Source: Hymenopus coronatus (lineage: Eukaryota > Arthropoda > Insecta > Mantodea > Hymenopodidae). Taken from it: DNA of 64,000 bases. The notes beneath the pieces are model-generated. The model was not told the DNA's origin and ran no database searches. It saw nothing but the letters and a program-made list of their open reading frames with translations. The position numbers and the translations under genes are program-made. Below, one piece after another: positions 35,545-46,699 of this stretch (positions are counted from its first letter, which is position 1; the number at the start of each line of letters is the position of its first letter). The stretch lies in contig CM060881.1 of assembly GCA_030762935.1 (NCBI GenBank), forward strand, positions 101,632,501 to 101,696,500, written 5' to 3'.

Positions 35545-36108
35545 ACATAGCATGAATCGTATAGGTAGAATCAGACTGAAAAATTCAATATCATAGCCGG
35601 GATTTGAACCTTGGATCTCACGGTCTCTAGCCGGTTGGTCTTCCACATATTTTAATATTACACATAATAGTATTCATTTTCTCAACCGGCATGTTGGCAT
35701 GGTAGCTCAGTGGAAGAGCAACCGTCGCCCTCCGTGGTGTAATGTTTACCATGCTAACTTCATATACCAAAGGTCGTGGCTTCAAACCCGGCGGAGGACA
35801 ATGGATTTTTTTCGGGTGTAAAACTCCTTAGAGTGGCTTCCTTCGGAAGGGAAATAAAGCCGTTGGTCCCGTGTCGTAGATTTACGGCACGTAAAAGAAC
35901 CTCAAGCCTGATGGAGAGGCTTCTGAGCAAAATTAAGCGGTCTTTCACGTCCAACTTAGAATGGGACGCTGAGAACCAAAGTAGTTAAAGAGCGTCTATA
36001 AATAACACGCCGTTACTTTTTCGGAAGAGGAACCGGCTAGAGACCGGGAGATCCATGGTTCAAATACCGACTATGACATTGTATTTTCAGTCTGACTCTA
36101 CCTATCCA
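35545..36108. mobile_element. Fold-back structure enclosing a tRNA-like SINE
   Basis: The left arm (about 35555-35632) and right arm (about 36022-36100) are inverted copies: the left contains, on the minus strand, GGCTAGAGACCGTGAGATCC and TTCAAATCCCGGCTATGA, and the right contains GGCTAGAGACCGGGAGATCC and TTCAAATACCGACTATGA. Both arms are tRNA-like themselves (B-box-like GGTTCAAAT). Between them (about 35690-36000) is a further plus-strand tRNA-headed segment (GGTAGCTCAGTGGAAGAG, then GTGGCTTCAAACCCGGCGG) with the SINE body ATTTACGGCACGTAAAAGAA. Confidence 0.7.
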
Positions 36109-36611
36109 ACTCCTGTCCTACACACGACTTGTGAAAAAAAAATAAACAATTAAATGAATCGCATAGTTCTAATAGCCACGCATTATCCTGTAGCCTTTAC
36201 TAATGAGTAAAGTCCCATATTAGATATCGATCGAGATATTCTGATACTAACATATTACCTCAAAAATAATATGTCTCTTGTGTGTCAAAGCCTCAATAGG
36301 ACATTGAATATACTGGGCTGTTACAGTTATTTTTTTGTATAATGTAAATTTTAAATTTCCCTGAAGCAGTCATATTGCTTTTTTACAAAGGTTTGTCCTG
36401 TGTTATTATTGCCTGCTGTAATGTACTTCAGACCTTCTCATGCATGGTTAATAATAATTAGCTTACACTGGGAGTTTAAGCCTGGGCTCATGTTGCTTTA
36501 CCTTGGATCAGTTCTTAGCAGCCTCTCTTACTTAACACCGAGATATTGCTAGAGCTTTGGTCCGATAAATTGAGAAGCTGCTCCTTGTCGCGCAAGATCA
36601 TCAGCTTTTAT

Positions 36612-36785
36612 TATTTTCTCTAACCATACATTGTATTTTACCCAACATTTTGATGCCGAGATTTCACCGAAATTAAATGTTTTGAGGTCCCTTGAGTACG
36701 AAAAAACATTTTTAAAAAAGCCCATCCCAAGTAAAATGTATATTTTGAACTTTAACGTTAATAGGCTCTGAAGAGCTATTTATTT
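36612..36785 (+). repeat. Family H fragment
   Basis: Forward end fragment (TTATTTTCTCTAACCATACA to AAAAAGCCC) joined by an internal deletion to AGTAAAATGTATATTTTGAA. Confidence 0.6.
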
Positions 36786-37639
36786 ATTTTTTTAACGTCC
36801 TTTTAACCTAGTTGGTCATATCGGACGATGAATAAAATTAGTGAAATGATGCTCAAATGATCTCGGAGTCCATGGAGATTAAACTTGCTCGACATTTGTC
36901 TTCTCAGGATAAGGGCAAACCCCGAAAAAAAACCTTATCCGTGCAACTCTTCAAATACACCCAGTCCTGCTTTCTAAATGTTTCACAATGACATTAAACA
37001 CGGTAACCACCTAATGTATAATTAGCTCGTTGTAACCAAAATCAGCAGTTTCGTATTTCCTGTAACAATAACGTAATACCGGCATTTCAAATATCCGTGG
37101 GTTATAGGGAATTCATGAAAAATTTCACAGTATTGTTTTCCCTGAACAACGAGGATGGAATTCCATACTGTATATGGAATAATTAACATATGGAAGTATA
37201 ATTACTTAGCATACTGTGCCGATAATAAACTACATCACAGTCTACAGCACCTGCTCACTTCACTCCCGGAAGAAAATTCATACTAGTGCAAGCCTTGCTT
37301 ATTGCTTCAACACACTAGGTGATAAGTAATATAAACAAAGGAGAAAATTACGAAAATATTATTATAAAGGCTCTCCCACGTCAGTTATCGTTCACTATTA
37401 TTCGTGAGACAGTCATTCGTGGAATAATTATCATGATTGTTCATTTATTGATTAAATATTTATTTTGCGAAATATTTGATGAATTAAAAAGAGGAAGATA
37501 GAAAAACTTTTGTAAGAACAGTGGATAGAGAGAGTTAACTAAACGAAAAACATAGCATTTTAAGTATATTATAAACAGCCACAATATCCGGTTTATCTTA
37601 GTGCTATATTTTTATAATTAACTTGATTCAGCATACCAT

Positions 37640-38400
37640 AAACATTTTTATTTTTTCTCCTTCGAACATAACTCATACGTAGAGAAGGTATTGTATTCCA
37701 CCCAACATTTACTACTGACATTTCACAGGAAATACACATTTTAGTTCCCTGAATGCATTTTAGAAAAAGGACCATGTATGTGTGTCTGTCTGTCTGTGAA
37801 TAGCGTAACTCAAAACAAAAATACAATTAAATAAGAACTTATCATTTAAGATCCAAGAATGTGACACGAATATTTTAAAGAAAAATTCCACTCGAAAATA
37901 TTCTTTACACGTAAAAAGGTTTCTAAAATTATATTTTGTCAAGAATGGTGTTAAAATGACTATTAAAATACTTTATAGTAAATATATTTATACGACAAAT
38001 AAAATGTATATCTTGAATTTTCTGAAAAAAAGCCTCAAGTTCTCCTCATTCTGAAAGTTCTTTGGATAACTGGTAAGCCCTAAGAGATAGATAAAAACTT
38101 ACTAGACAAAAATTGTAGACGTCAAAATAGACAATTTATGTTAGATATATTTATGTTATTGATAAAATAATTTCCGAAGTATTACTTGTCATAGGTTTTA
38201 ATTTTCTATATTTGTACTCTCAAATGGGAATCCGTTATTCCTATCTTTTGTCCTAGTTAAGCAAAGATTTCGTATTAAAACGGGTTCTGCTAATGTGTAT
38301 CTTCTTAAGGATGTCGTAATTAGAAGAACGTATTTTTTTAATGCTTGTTTGCAGCAGCATAGACAGAAAAAATTATATGAATGCATCTCATGAGATACAT
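37640..38400 (+). repeat. Family H dispersed repeat
   Basis: Forward copy: start degraded (TTTTTTCTCCTTCGAACA), then AGAAGGTATTGTATTCCACC, GTGTGTCTGTCTGTCTGTG, AGATCCAAGAATGTGACACG, TAAGCCCTAAGAGATAGATA, and an end TAGACAGAAAAAATTATATG followed by GAATGCATCTCATGAG. Confidence 0.7.
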
Positions 38401-38868
38401 TGTTTGTAATGTGGAAATGTGATTGGCATATAACTTAAAATGACGCAGAAAGAAGTTGTTAAAATGTTCAATAATCGGCGTTTTACTGAATTTATTTCTT
38501 TTATACCTTAGTTTTCTTAACTTCATGGACTTATTTCTAGGTTTTTTCGTTACAGAATGTTCAAGTGTTACTAAAAACTCAAGTGTTTAAAATATTGTAC
38601 ATAAAATGTCAAAATGTTGTGAGTATTTTTAAATAAAATTAAAATGTATAATAAACAAAATAGTACTTCATATTACCGAACATGCAAATGTATTATTAAA
38701 ATAAGTATTTTCTCTCTATTTTTCTGACTACTACACTGTTTAAAGTGCTGTACAAATACTTTGTACAAGAGTTGTATTTTCCAACTTTAAATTAAGACGA
38801 TCCATCAAGTGTCACTAGTTCAGGAGAGAGGCGAAGGCTCGGAACTTTCTTGCAGCTGGCGCTGTGGC

Positions 38869-39875
38869 CAGTGACGGCTCATGAATCTTTATTTGGAAGA
38901 AGGGGGGGGGGGCTCAGTGAGGCTACATTAAAATTAAGAACTTTGTTTTTATTTCTTCCTACAGATGTTTCGTCACACACTCCGTCTTTGGTTCATGCAC
39001 CACCACCACCACACGAAACAGAAGAAGTGCGTTTTTTTTCTTCACATCCACAGAGCCAGGCAACTTTTTCGTACAAGGAAATATCAAATTTTCGCGTAAG
39101 TTTTTACTCTACTCATACATTGGAGTTGTACTTAAGTAATGTTAAGCTCAGGCTTTGGTCAGCCTCTGTTTTTCAGTGCTAATTTTTTGGATAAACTTAG
39201 CGAGCTTAACGCAACCGTTTTTAGTTCACAACATTTCATTGTGGCTGTATCACATTGTAACTGAGCACCAAGCCAACTGGTTATTGTGTCTGGAAATCAA
39301 AGACAACAGGTCGAAATAGGCATACAAGGAAAAATACCACACTTTCTCTCACTTCAGGTAAACGCGCCCTTGGAGGCTGAAATGGGAGGGTCATTTCCAT
39401 CGTTCATGTCTCCAATTTTAACTGCGGGTACCTTCTATGTACTTTAACATTTGGTTGTACAAATTTGCTCCTATAAACTAAATATTGTGAGAACAATCGT
39501 TCAATCAAGTAATTTACAATAATTAACACCAACTTTCTCAACGCTGCAGAAAGAATAACAAGCGTTTCCACTCCATACTTTTCATTACATCTTGGCTGAT
39601 TTTTCTGAGCCCCATGCTGGCTAATCTAAGAGAATGGCACAATCTTACAGCTATGCATTTGCCATGGCTACCGACGAAAACAGAACTGAAAGCACCCGGG
39701 CTGACTGTCATCATAAAAATTAGCTTAGAAGTAGAAGAAAACGGAAACTGTTTTAAACATATTTAGTGTACAAAATAATATACCTATATAATGGAAATTT
39801 TAAGTCCAAAAAATATAGCTTTCAATTTTAATATAGGGGCACCGAATTTTAGCCCTCCTACAGTAACCGCCACTG
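38869..39875. mobile_element. hAT-like non-autonomous element with 8-bp target duplication
   Basis: Perfect 8-bp direct repeats GCTGTGGC occur at 38861-38868 and 39876-39883. Between them the ends are short inverted repeats: CAGTGACGG at 38869 and CCGCCACTG (complement CAGTGGCGG) ending at 39875. A CAGTG(G)CG start with an 8-bp duplication is the signature of the hAT superfamily. Length 1007 bp. The interior shows no transposase motif; a 110-codon plus-strand frame overlapping the left end is unassigned. Probably a deletion derivative mobilised in trans. Confidence 0.9.
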
Positions 39876-39883
39876 GCTGTGGC

Positions 39884-40399
39884 TCATATATGTGCTCTAG
39901 AAACTGTTTTTCTTTGTACTGACTTAGGACTTCCCACGTCTTCACGCAGATGTGTTCTATCCCACCTCAGGGTTGTCAACTCTGTTAGAACGATTAAGTA
40001 GACGCGGACCGGAAATAAACAGAGGGAAAAGGTAGAATTCCGAATGACAACGCAACAGGAATGGAATATAGTTCCCTTCGTACAGGGCAAAATGTCCCCC
40101 CACTTTTGCACCAATCACTCTCATCGTCATTATTATTTTTGACCGAGAAAAATAGAGGGGAATATTAATTGAGACAGGGAGAGAGAGAGAGACAGAGAGG
40201 GACGAATACCTAACCTTGTAATAAACGTAATATAAAGTCTATATCGAAATACCAGAACTTAAATAAAACTAAGAAAAGGTATAACTAATAAGACTAGAGA
40301 AATAAATTGAGGAGTGAGGCAACTTAACTTAACTTTTACATAAACGAAGCCACAAGACAGCGGCAGATATTTTAAGATAACACTTTAGCTTAGGTAAAT
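39884..40399. other. Stretch without assigned feature
   Basis: Flank of the hAT-like element followed by a GA-rich tract (about 40170-40200) and AT-rich sequence. The later part probably belongs to the RTE-like retrotransposon that continues at 40400. Confidence 0.3.
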
Positions 40400-40446
40400 A
40401 ACTCCTAAATATTATAATATAAATTTTTGCATATGATCAGATAATA

Positions 40447-41662
40447 TGAAGATGGTTTGATAAGACTCATAAAAAGACAAGAAACAATCTTTGTTTCGTA
40501 AACAACTTCTTACTTCTCGAAATAGTCTCTTTTAAGGGCTGTATGCTAGGTCCTGCTTTCCTTTAGGCTTTTCGTCTCCTCAGAAAAATAGGTTTTGTTG
40601 AACTCTAGAAAATCTCGTTGACTGCAACTATCACTTCCTTATTTGATGAAAACTTCTCCCCAGCAAGCCAAGTTTCAAGTTAGGAAAAAGGAATAAGTCA
40701 TTTAGGTCTAAGTCTGGTGAGTAAGGTGGATGCCAGAATCAATTCAAACCCAAATTCATGTACTTTCGTAATTGTTATCGCTAATGTGTGGGACGGCGCA
40801 TTATCCTGGTGAAATAACACTTTTTACATTACAACTTTGAACTTTTGTTCAGCCAATGCAAGTTTAAAACGATACAACAATGTAACATAATGTAGTTATG
40901 GTTTCGCTTTTCCAAGTAATTTGTGAAAATCATTCCTTGGGAATCCCAACAAACAATGGCCATCACCTTACCAACTGAAAAAATGGACCTTGACATGTTA
41001 ATCAACCTTTGTCCTTGGCGTGTAATGATGAATTCAGGTTTCAACAACTGTCGCAAATCGGCGCAAAAACTCTTGCGCATTGTGATTATTCAACGTCGCC
41101 AGACATCGCGTTGAGATGTTATTCCGGATGGGTTTTTGGTTGACTGTGGGCAATCGCATACACTTCGCACACAGCTTCTTCAAAGCCATTTCTCCATGCA
41201 AGATATTAGGCATTCACTCAGATGACATGCACACTGCCTCAGCAATCTGATGATTTTTTTTTTTTTTTTTTCGGTGGTCTTGATTGCCATACCATGCTTT
41301 TGTCAATAGTTTCCTGTACAGTGACCTAAATTGGATAGGTGGAGCGCGCTTCGTCTTTGGTGTTTGTCTGATCACATCTAAATTCATAAGTTGGCGTGAA
41401 CTTCATCAAATTCTGTTTTGATTTGTGCGGCAGACCAACCCTTTATAAGAAAATGCTTAAAAACTACACCAAGCTCAATTTTCTCTATTTTCAATTGCAG
41501 AAGACACATTGTCAATTCAGACTGCTGTCAACAATGAACCGTAAGCTGTAGATTGTTAACTTTTATACGATCCTCTGAATACTAAAGCTATCAATCGTAA
41601 ATACACAACGAAAATGTTCCAATGTTTCATTGAAATTTACCAGACATATCAAATCATCCTCA
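40447..41662 (-). mobile_element. Full-length mariner element, decayed
   Basis: 1216 bp, flanked by TA at 40445-40446 and 41663-41664. The terminal inverted repeats begin TGAAGATGGTTTGATA at the left and (complement) TGAGGATGATTTGATA at the right, with similarity extending further in. Length, TA duplication and the transposase inside all fit mariner. It sits in the catalytic core of an RTE-like reverse transcriptase, whose reading frame continues across the insertion if the element and one TA are removed. Confidence 0.9.
40500..41509 (-). pseudogene. Mariner transposase, inactive
   Basis: Runs from an ATG at 41509 to about 40500, close to the 345 or so residues usual for mariner. The N-terminal helix-turn-helix contains GWSAAQIKTEFDE. 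The first catalytic block reads VVET-stop-IHHYTP, so the first aspartate is glutamate and the tryptophan is a stop; the second block KVLFHQDNAPSHT and the third PPYSPDL keep their aspartates, consistent with DD34D. Several stops and frameshifts plus an A/T homopolymer (41254-41271) inside. Domain blocks lie in different frames. Confidence 0.88.
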
Positions 41663-42999
41663 TATTTGGAAATTTAAGAGACAATCTACAGACTTTTGCA
41701 TCATCTGAGTTTATGCGAAGAAATATAATATAAATATCTCCTTAAAAATGACTAAACTAATGTGATTTAAAGGAAAAACACCAATAAGATTAAAAATAGT
41801 TCTCAATGATAAAACCACAGAAGAAGTGAACCATTTTGAAGATTTAGGCCACACATTATTATATAAAGTAAAGGTATATTAAAATTGTAAACATTAAGAG
41901 GCACAATAAAAGAATTTTTGACAGAAAGATAAGGTCAGACTTAGTCCTGAAGGAAGGTTTGTAAAGTGATGATCATCACAACACTAGATAATCGCTCAAA
42001 AATATGGAACTTAACAAAGAAAAAAAAAAAAGAAGAGAAAAGAATGGATTCAGCAGAAATGAGGCTGTTTAGGCAGGATGTATATTGTGGACCATAAACA
42101 ACATTCACATATTAAACAAACATTGGCTATCTAAAGCATAGTCAACGTGGCACGCAGTTATAGGACAAATTTTATGTGCAGATACAAAAAATTCCGCCAA
42201 ACAGAAATAAGCAAGGTATACAATTATGAATCTAAGAACGGTGAAATTAGAACGACCGAGACGAAGATGGAATGACCAAATTTAAATATGCTATCGACTA
42301 TTGGGACGGAAAGGGCCGAATGGGCTAATCATGATGTCCTTTACTATGATTGTTATTATCATTATTATTAAACTATGTTGCGTTGTTTATTTAGTGGTGA
42401 CGTAAAATATAAACCACATTTGTAACTAATATTATTGTTTTGCGGGCCACAGACGAACAACAAGGATCATCCCGCCTGGTCGGACGGAGCTACTTGCTCT
42501 AACACAAAATCAAGGGAGTTGGTAACGCCTAATGTATAGGAAGTAAAATTTGACACGCTACGTCTGTATCTTCTCTCATATTCTGATATACCACAAACAG
42601 ACAGTCTGGTTAACGTGCATTAAAAGGTTTATGAAGTATACAAGGCATATAGAAATTGAAAAGAGAGAAAGGGATAGTAACAAAAAACCGCTAAAGAAAA
42701 GTTGACGACGGGAAGACAAGCAAAAGCGAAACCATTTCCTTTGGTGTATGAGATGCTCAACGACCCATAGCGACCCGCATCACCGCACTTTCCTTAGCTT
42801 CCATTACCGACCAACTCACGCTTTTCATTCATATTCCCCCTTTATACCTCCGAATTTAGATCAACACCGTTTTGGAATGTCTATTTCATACGTAGGGGCG
42901 TTAATTTCATATGAAATTTATTATCTGAACATTCTTTTGTTTTACACCATTGCTTACTAGAACATTTTTTTGTTCTAGTGAGTCAGTGTCAGGTTATTT

Positions 43000-43112
43000 T
43001 TATTCCTCTAGCCCTTATGTATAATGTACATATTGGATAGAGAAGATATTACATTTCACCGAACATTTTGATAGCGAGATTTTACCAGAAATACAAGTTA
43101 TTGAGACCTACT
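43000..43112 (+). repeat. Family H end fragment, forward
   Basis: Starts TTTTTATTCCTCTAGCCC and runs through TTCACCGAACATTTTGATAG to GAGACCTACTG, where it joins a reverse copy head to head. Confidence 0.7.
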
Positions 43113-43124
43113 GAAAACCACCCA

Positions 43125-43482
43125 CCAACATTTTTTGTGGAGTAAGTTTTTGCCTATCTCTTTCAGTTTGCCAGTTATGCAAACTTCCATAAAATTGATC
43201 CAGAATAAAGTAGTGTATACAGGATATTCCCGAAAAATTCAAGATATACATTTTATTTGTCAGGTAAATATCTTTAATATACGATATTTTAATTAAAATC
43301 GTTAGAGCCATTTTTGAGAAAATCAAAATTATCGAAAACAGTTCCATGTAAAGGGTAGTTGGGGGTGAGGGGATTTTCTTGAAAATCTTCGTGTTGCATC
43401 CTTGGAAGATACCAAACCTGAATACCAAATTTGATGTTTAGCGGTCTATTCGTTTTTGAGCTTATGCTGTCCACAGACCCAC

Positions 43483-43525
<43 letters not shown>

Positions 43526-43620
43526 CACACACACAGATAGACAGACGCACACACGGACCTTATACTAAAATTGCGCTTTTGGATTCAGAGGGACATCTTG
43601 AGAAAAGAAGCGAGTATGTA
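43125..43620 (-). repeat. Family H fragment, reverse, with (CAGA)n
   Basis: Reverse segment from TTTTTTGTGGAGTAAGTTT to GGATTCAGAGGGACATCTTG. The usual CA tract is expanded into a CAGA tetranucleotide run at 43484-43524. Confidence 0.75.
43484..43524. repeat. (CAGA)n microsatellite
   Basis: About ten CAGA units at the position of the family H internal dinucleotide tract. Confidence 0.9.
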
Positions 43621-43639
43621 TGTGTGTGTCTGTGGTTTT

Positions 43640-44190
43640 CATTTTCTCTACATTGTACATTGTACGTAGGTAGAGGAAGTATCGTACTTCACCCAAAGTG
43701 TGTCAGTGAACACGATAACTCAAAAACGAAATATTAGTAAATTACCAAACTTGTTACCTAAGTTTAGTATCTTTCTAGGATGCGACACGAAGATTTTGAG
43801 GAAAATCTCCTCACCTTTACATGGAAAAAAATAGAAAATTTTCTTTTCCTCAAATATGGCTCTAACGGTTTTGATTATAGATATTTAAACGATAGAAAAA
43901 TGTATTTCTTGAATTTTGTGGGAATAATCTCTGAAGATGTCTATTCTGGATAAATTTTATTGAAGTTAGACAAAATATAGCTAAAAACTTGCAAAAAAAA
44001 AAAAAAAAAAAATGTAAATCACGTTAAAATACACAATTTATATGATATATTTTTTTTTTGTCGAGCTGATCATTTTCGAGATATTCCTTGTTATTGGCTT
44101 TAGCTTTAAAATACTTAAACTTTTCTTTAACGGGAACTTATCACTTTCAAACAATGTAAAACAACCGATTTGAACCACATGGCAACCAGC
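43640..44190 (+). repeat. Family H copy, forward, internally deleted
   Basis: Starts TTTTCATTTTCTCTACATTG, lacks the GT tract (jumping from TTCACCCAAAG to TGTGTCAGTGAACACG), continues through GATGCGACACGAAGATTTTG and ends near CAACCAGCTTTTAAAAATAT, abutting the reverse copy that follows. Confidence 0.75.
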
Positions 44191-44194
44191 TTTT

Positions 44195-45270
44195 AAAAAT
44201 ATCTGATGTGCCCCTTTCACATGATTTCTCTGCATCTCTGAAACAAATTATTGTCAATAAGCTTATTCTTATATCTATTTCATGTTAAAGCATTAGCACA
44301 AAAGGTCTTATTACTTAGTTTCTTATATGTAGAAATGAAATAAGTTAACACACTAGGCTACACCGACAGGCACATGTTCTAAAATGTGGTTGCTATGGCT
44401 TCTTTGCATGGCCAAGCGTTGACAAGCTCCCGTATGAGAAAAGTATTTTAAAACTGAAATCAATAACAATAAAAAATTGTGTTTTTTTTATCAAGGTCTG
44501 CATTTTAATGTAGTAAGTTATATCTATGGTCGTCTCCTTAGCGCGGTGGTAGCGCAACTGCTTACCAAGCGGGAGACTTGGGTTCGATCCCCAGTACCGG
44601 CGTGGGGATTTTTCCCAAGCTGGAAGACGTGGCCCGGAATGCACTCAGCCTCGTAAGGTCCCTGTGGGGCCAATTGAGGAGCTACTTGATGGAGAACTGG
44701 CTGCTCCAGGTCATGAGAACCGCATTAACCGGCCGGGGGAGCTCGAGGCGCTGACCACGTCTCACCCTCCAAATCTGCACCCCTTCCATAACGTCTGTAA
44801 TGGACCGATAAGGGCCGGGCGATAGGCCAAGGCTCCCCGTGAGCTGTCGTGCCATGGAGTTATATTAAGTTTTGTCTATCTCTTACGATTTACCGGTTAT
44901 GCAAAATTCTTTATAGGCTATTCCCAGAAAATTCTAGATACACGTTTTATTTGTCATGAGATTTTAATCGAAATGTTTCGAAATTTTTTCCATGTAGCTT
45001 GGGATTGGGGGACTTTCCTGAGAATCTTCGTGTCATAACCTTGGAAGATAAATATCAAGTTTGGTGTTTATTGGACTTTTCCTTTTAAAGCTATGCCGCC
45101 CACACACAGAGACACGTACACAAGGACCTTTTTATAAAAATGCTTTTCTTGGTTTCAGGGGGTCTCAAAATATTCATTTCCGGAGAAATCTCGGTATAGA
45201 GTTTTTGTGTGCAGTACAATACCTTCTCTACACACTATGAGCATACGTGTAGAGAAAGCAAAAATGGACT
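44195..45270 (-). repeat. Family H copy, reverse, interrupted by a SINE
   Basis: Begins TCTGATGTGCCCCTTTCAC at the hairpin side, is split by the SINE at 44529-44859, and resumes with GTTTTGTCTATCTCTTACG to end GTGTAGAGAAAGCAAAAATG. Confidence 0.8.
44529..44859 (+). mobile_element. tRNA-derived SINE, family C
   Basis: Plus-oriented relative of the SINE at 30791-31143. Head TTAGCGCGGTGGTAGCGC (A box) and GGGTTCGATCCCCAGTACC (B box); body with CAATTGAGGAGCTACTTG and GACCACGTCTCACCC; end GCTGTCGTGCCATGGAG. TTATAT words flank it and may be a partial target duplication. Confidence 0.88.
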
Positions 45271-45274
45271 ATCC

Positions 45275-45445
45275 TTTTAGATCAGTGCTTCTCTTATTTC
45301 TCTTCTACTTACAAGGAAACAAGTAATAAGACCTTTCTGCTAATGTTTATCTCGATTAGCATAAAGTAGATAGAGAAATAAGCCTTTTAACAATTATTTT
45401 TAGAGATTTAGAGAAAATAATGTGAATCATATTTTTAGTTGTATT
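45275..45445 (+). repeat. Family H hairpin-side fragment
   Basis: TTATCTCGATTAGCATAAAG followed by GATTTAGAGAAAATAATGTG, the conserved last 150 bp of the forward family. Confidence 0.7.
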
Positions 45446-46195
45446 AACATGAGTTAGAAACCTACGCAAACAGCAATTCCGGATTAAGTACTTACAATGT
45501 AACCACCAGAAAACGTATGATACATATTTCTTTTCTGTGTGGATACTGAAGATGGTGTAACAATACTTAGTATGGGAAGAAGCCGGTGCTATTCAAGAAG
45601 ATTGCTGCCATGTTTAATCGATTGATTCTGCTTAGTGAACATTTGAATTCACCTCGACTTTCCATTGCTTGTTTTATCAGGAAAGCATTGCTCCGTTGCC
45701 TAGACAAAGATAGTCTTTGTGAACTTTCCGTGAATACTGATTGGCTGGATTCAGAGGTATAAGTCTAGTGACATTGTTGGAATTCTAATATGAGTTAAAT
45801 CAGAAGTAGAAGAATAATGCTTCAATTAGGTTTTTAGGTATTTTGGAGAGCATTAGATTTACACAGACTTTATGCAAAAAAACTCAGACCTAAAGTTTCA
45901 AACTTATGTCAGCTTAAAAGTGTATTTCGTGGTGGCATTTCTAACATAAATTCTAATAACATGATTATTAATGGCATACAATATTGGGTGTGATAGAAAT
46001 ATTTCGCAATACTTACATTTTGGAACTCTTTGAATTAGTTATTAACGAAAATGTTAGGAATAATAAGATATTTTAATATAAATGTTTTGAAATATTTATG
46101 AATACAATTATAGCCACTGTAATTTCAGTGTTTTACATACTGTGTTTTTAGTTCCATTAATTTTTAATGTTCGTTGTAGTGGTTTAAGATCTTTT
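45446..46195. other. Stretch without assigned feature
   Basis: AT-rich sequence with no family H, tRNA-like or coding signal that I can recognise. Confidence 0.3.
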
Positions 46196-46199
46196 CTAT

Positions 46200-46690
46200 T
46201 GCTTAATGAATTAGAAAATTATTGTATTCTACCTAAGAATTTTAGTATAAACATTTCAGGTCCCTGAACTCAAAAATCAGTTTTACAAAATGGTTGGTAG
46301 TTGATGTTCCTTTTTCTTTTTCTTTATTTTTTTTCTTTTAGAGTTAACCGTTTCCAATATTTCTTATTATTGATTTAAAATTTAAACTGCTCAAACGTTT
46401 CTTCTCAAACGGGAAACCATTTTTGTTTTGTCTCCCTTGTTTTACTGCTGAAAATGGAAAGAGAAGCTAACTTCAATTATTCATATAGTGGCCAGCAAAG
46501 ATTTGACTATCGCTTTAGTCTAGTGTATTCCATATTTTCCTTAGGTTTAGAAGGAAGGGGGCAATAAGATGATTTCCGCTAACGTTTATCTCAATTGGCA
46601 TGGTATAAATAAAATAATCTTTTACAAGAAAAGCTTGTTTGCAGAACAGATAGAAGAAGTCATGTAAATGGAGCACATCACATTTGCATT
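46200..46690 (+). repeat. Family H copy, forward, internally deleted
   Basis: Opens ATTGTATTCTACCTAAGAAT, skips the centre, and resumes TTTAGAGTTAACCGTTTCC through TTTATCTCAATTGGCATGG to GTCATGTAAATGGAGCACATC. Confidence 0.7.
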
Positions 46691-46699
46691 TGTTATTGG

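Larger units (their letters stand above)
40400..42372 (+). pseudogene. RTE-like non-LTR reverse transcriptase fragment, split by mariner
   Basis: Left of the mariner the plus strand reads FAYDQI, corresponding to the FADDQ catalytic block with one aspartate replaced by tyrosine; right of it the frame continues with RDNLQ and FKGKTPIRLKIVLNDKTTE. Farther down come MDSAEMRLFR in another frame, then the RPRRRWNDQ-type C-terminal motif near 42255-42285 and an ATT-rich 3' tail at about 42350-42372. This matches the endonuclease/RT proteins of RTE-like elements common in insects. Numerous frameshifts and stops; inactive. Confidence 0.75.

Noticed and set aside
35760..35988. Overlapping plus and minus frames of 64-70 codons
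   Set aside because: Both lie in a tRNA-derived SINE within the fold-back structure; no protein motif.
43484..43524. Possible CRISPR-like or satellite array
   Set aside because: It is a simple CAGA tetranucleotide microsatellite at the normal position of the family H dinucleotide tract.
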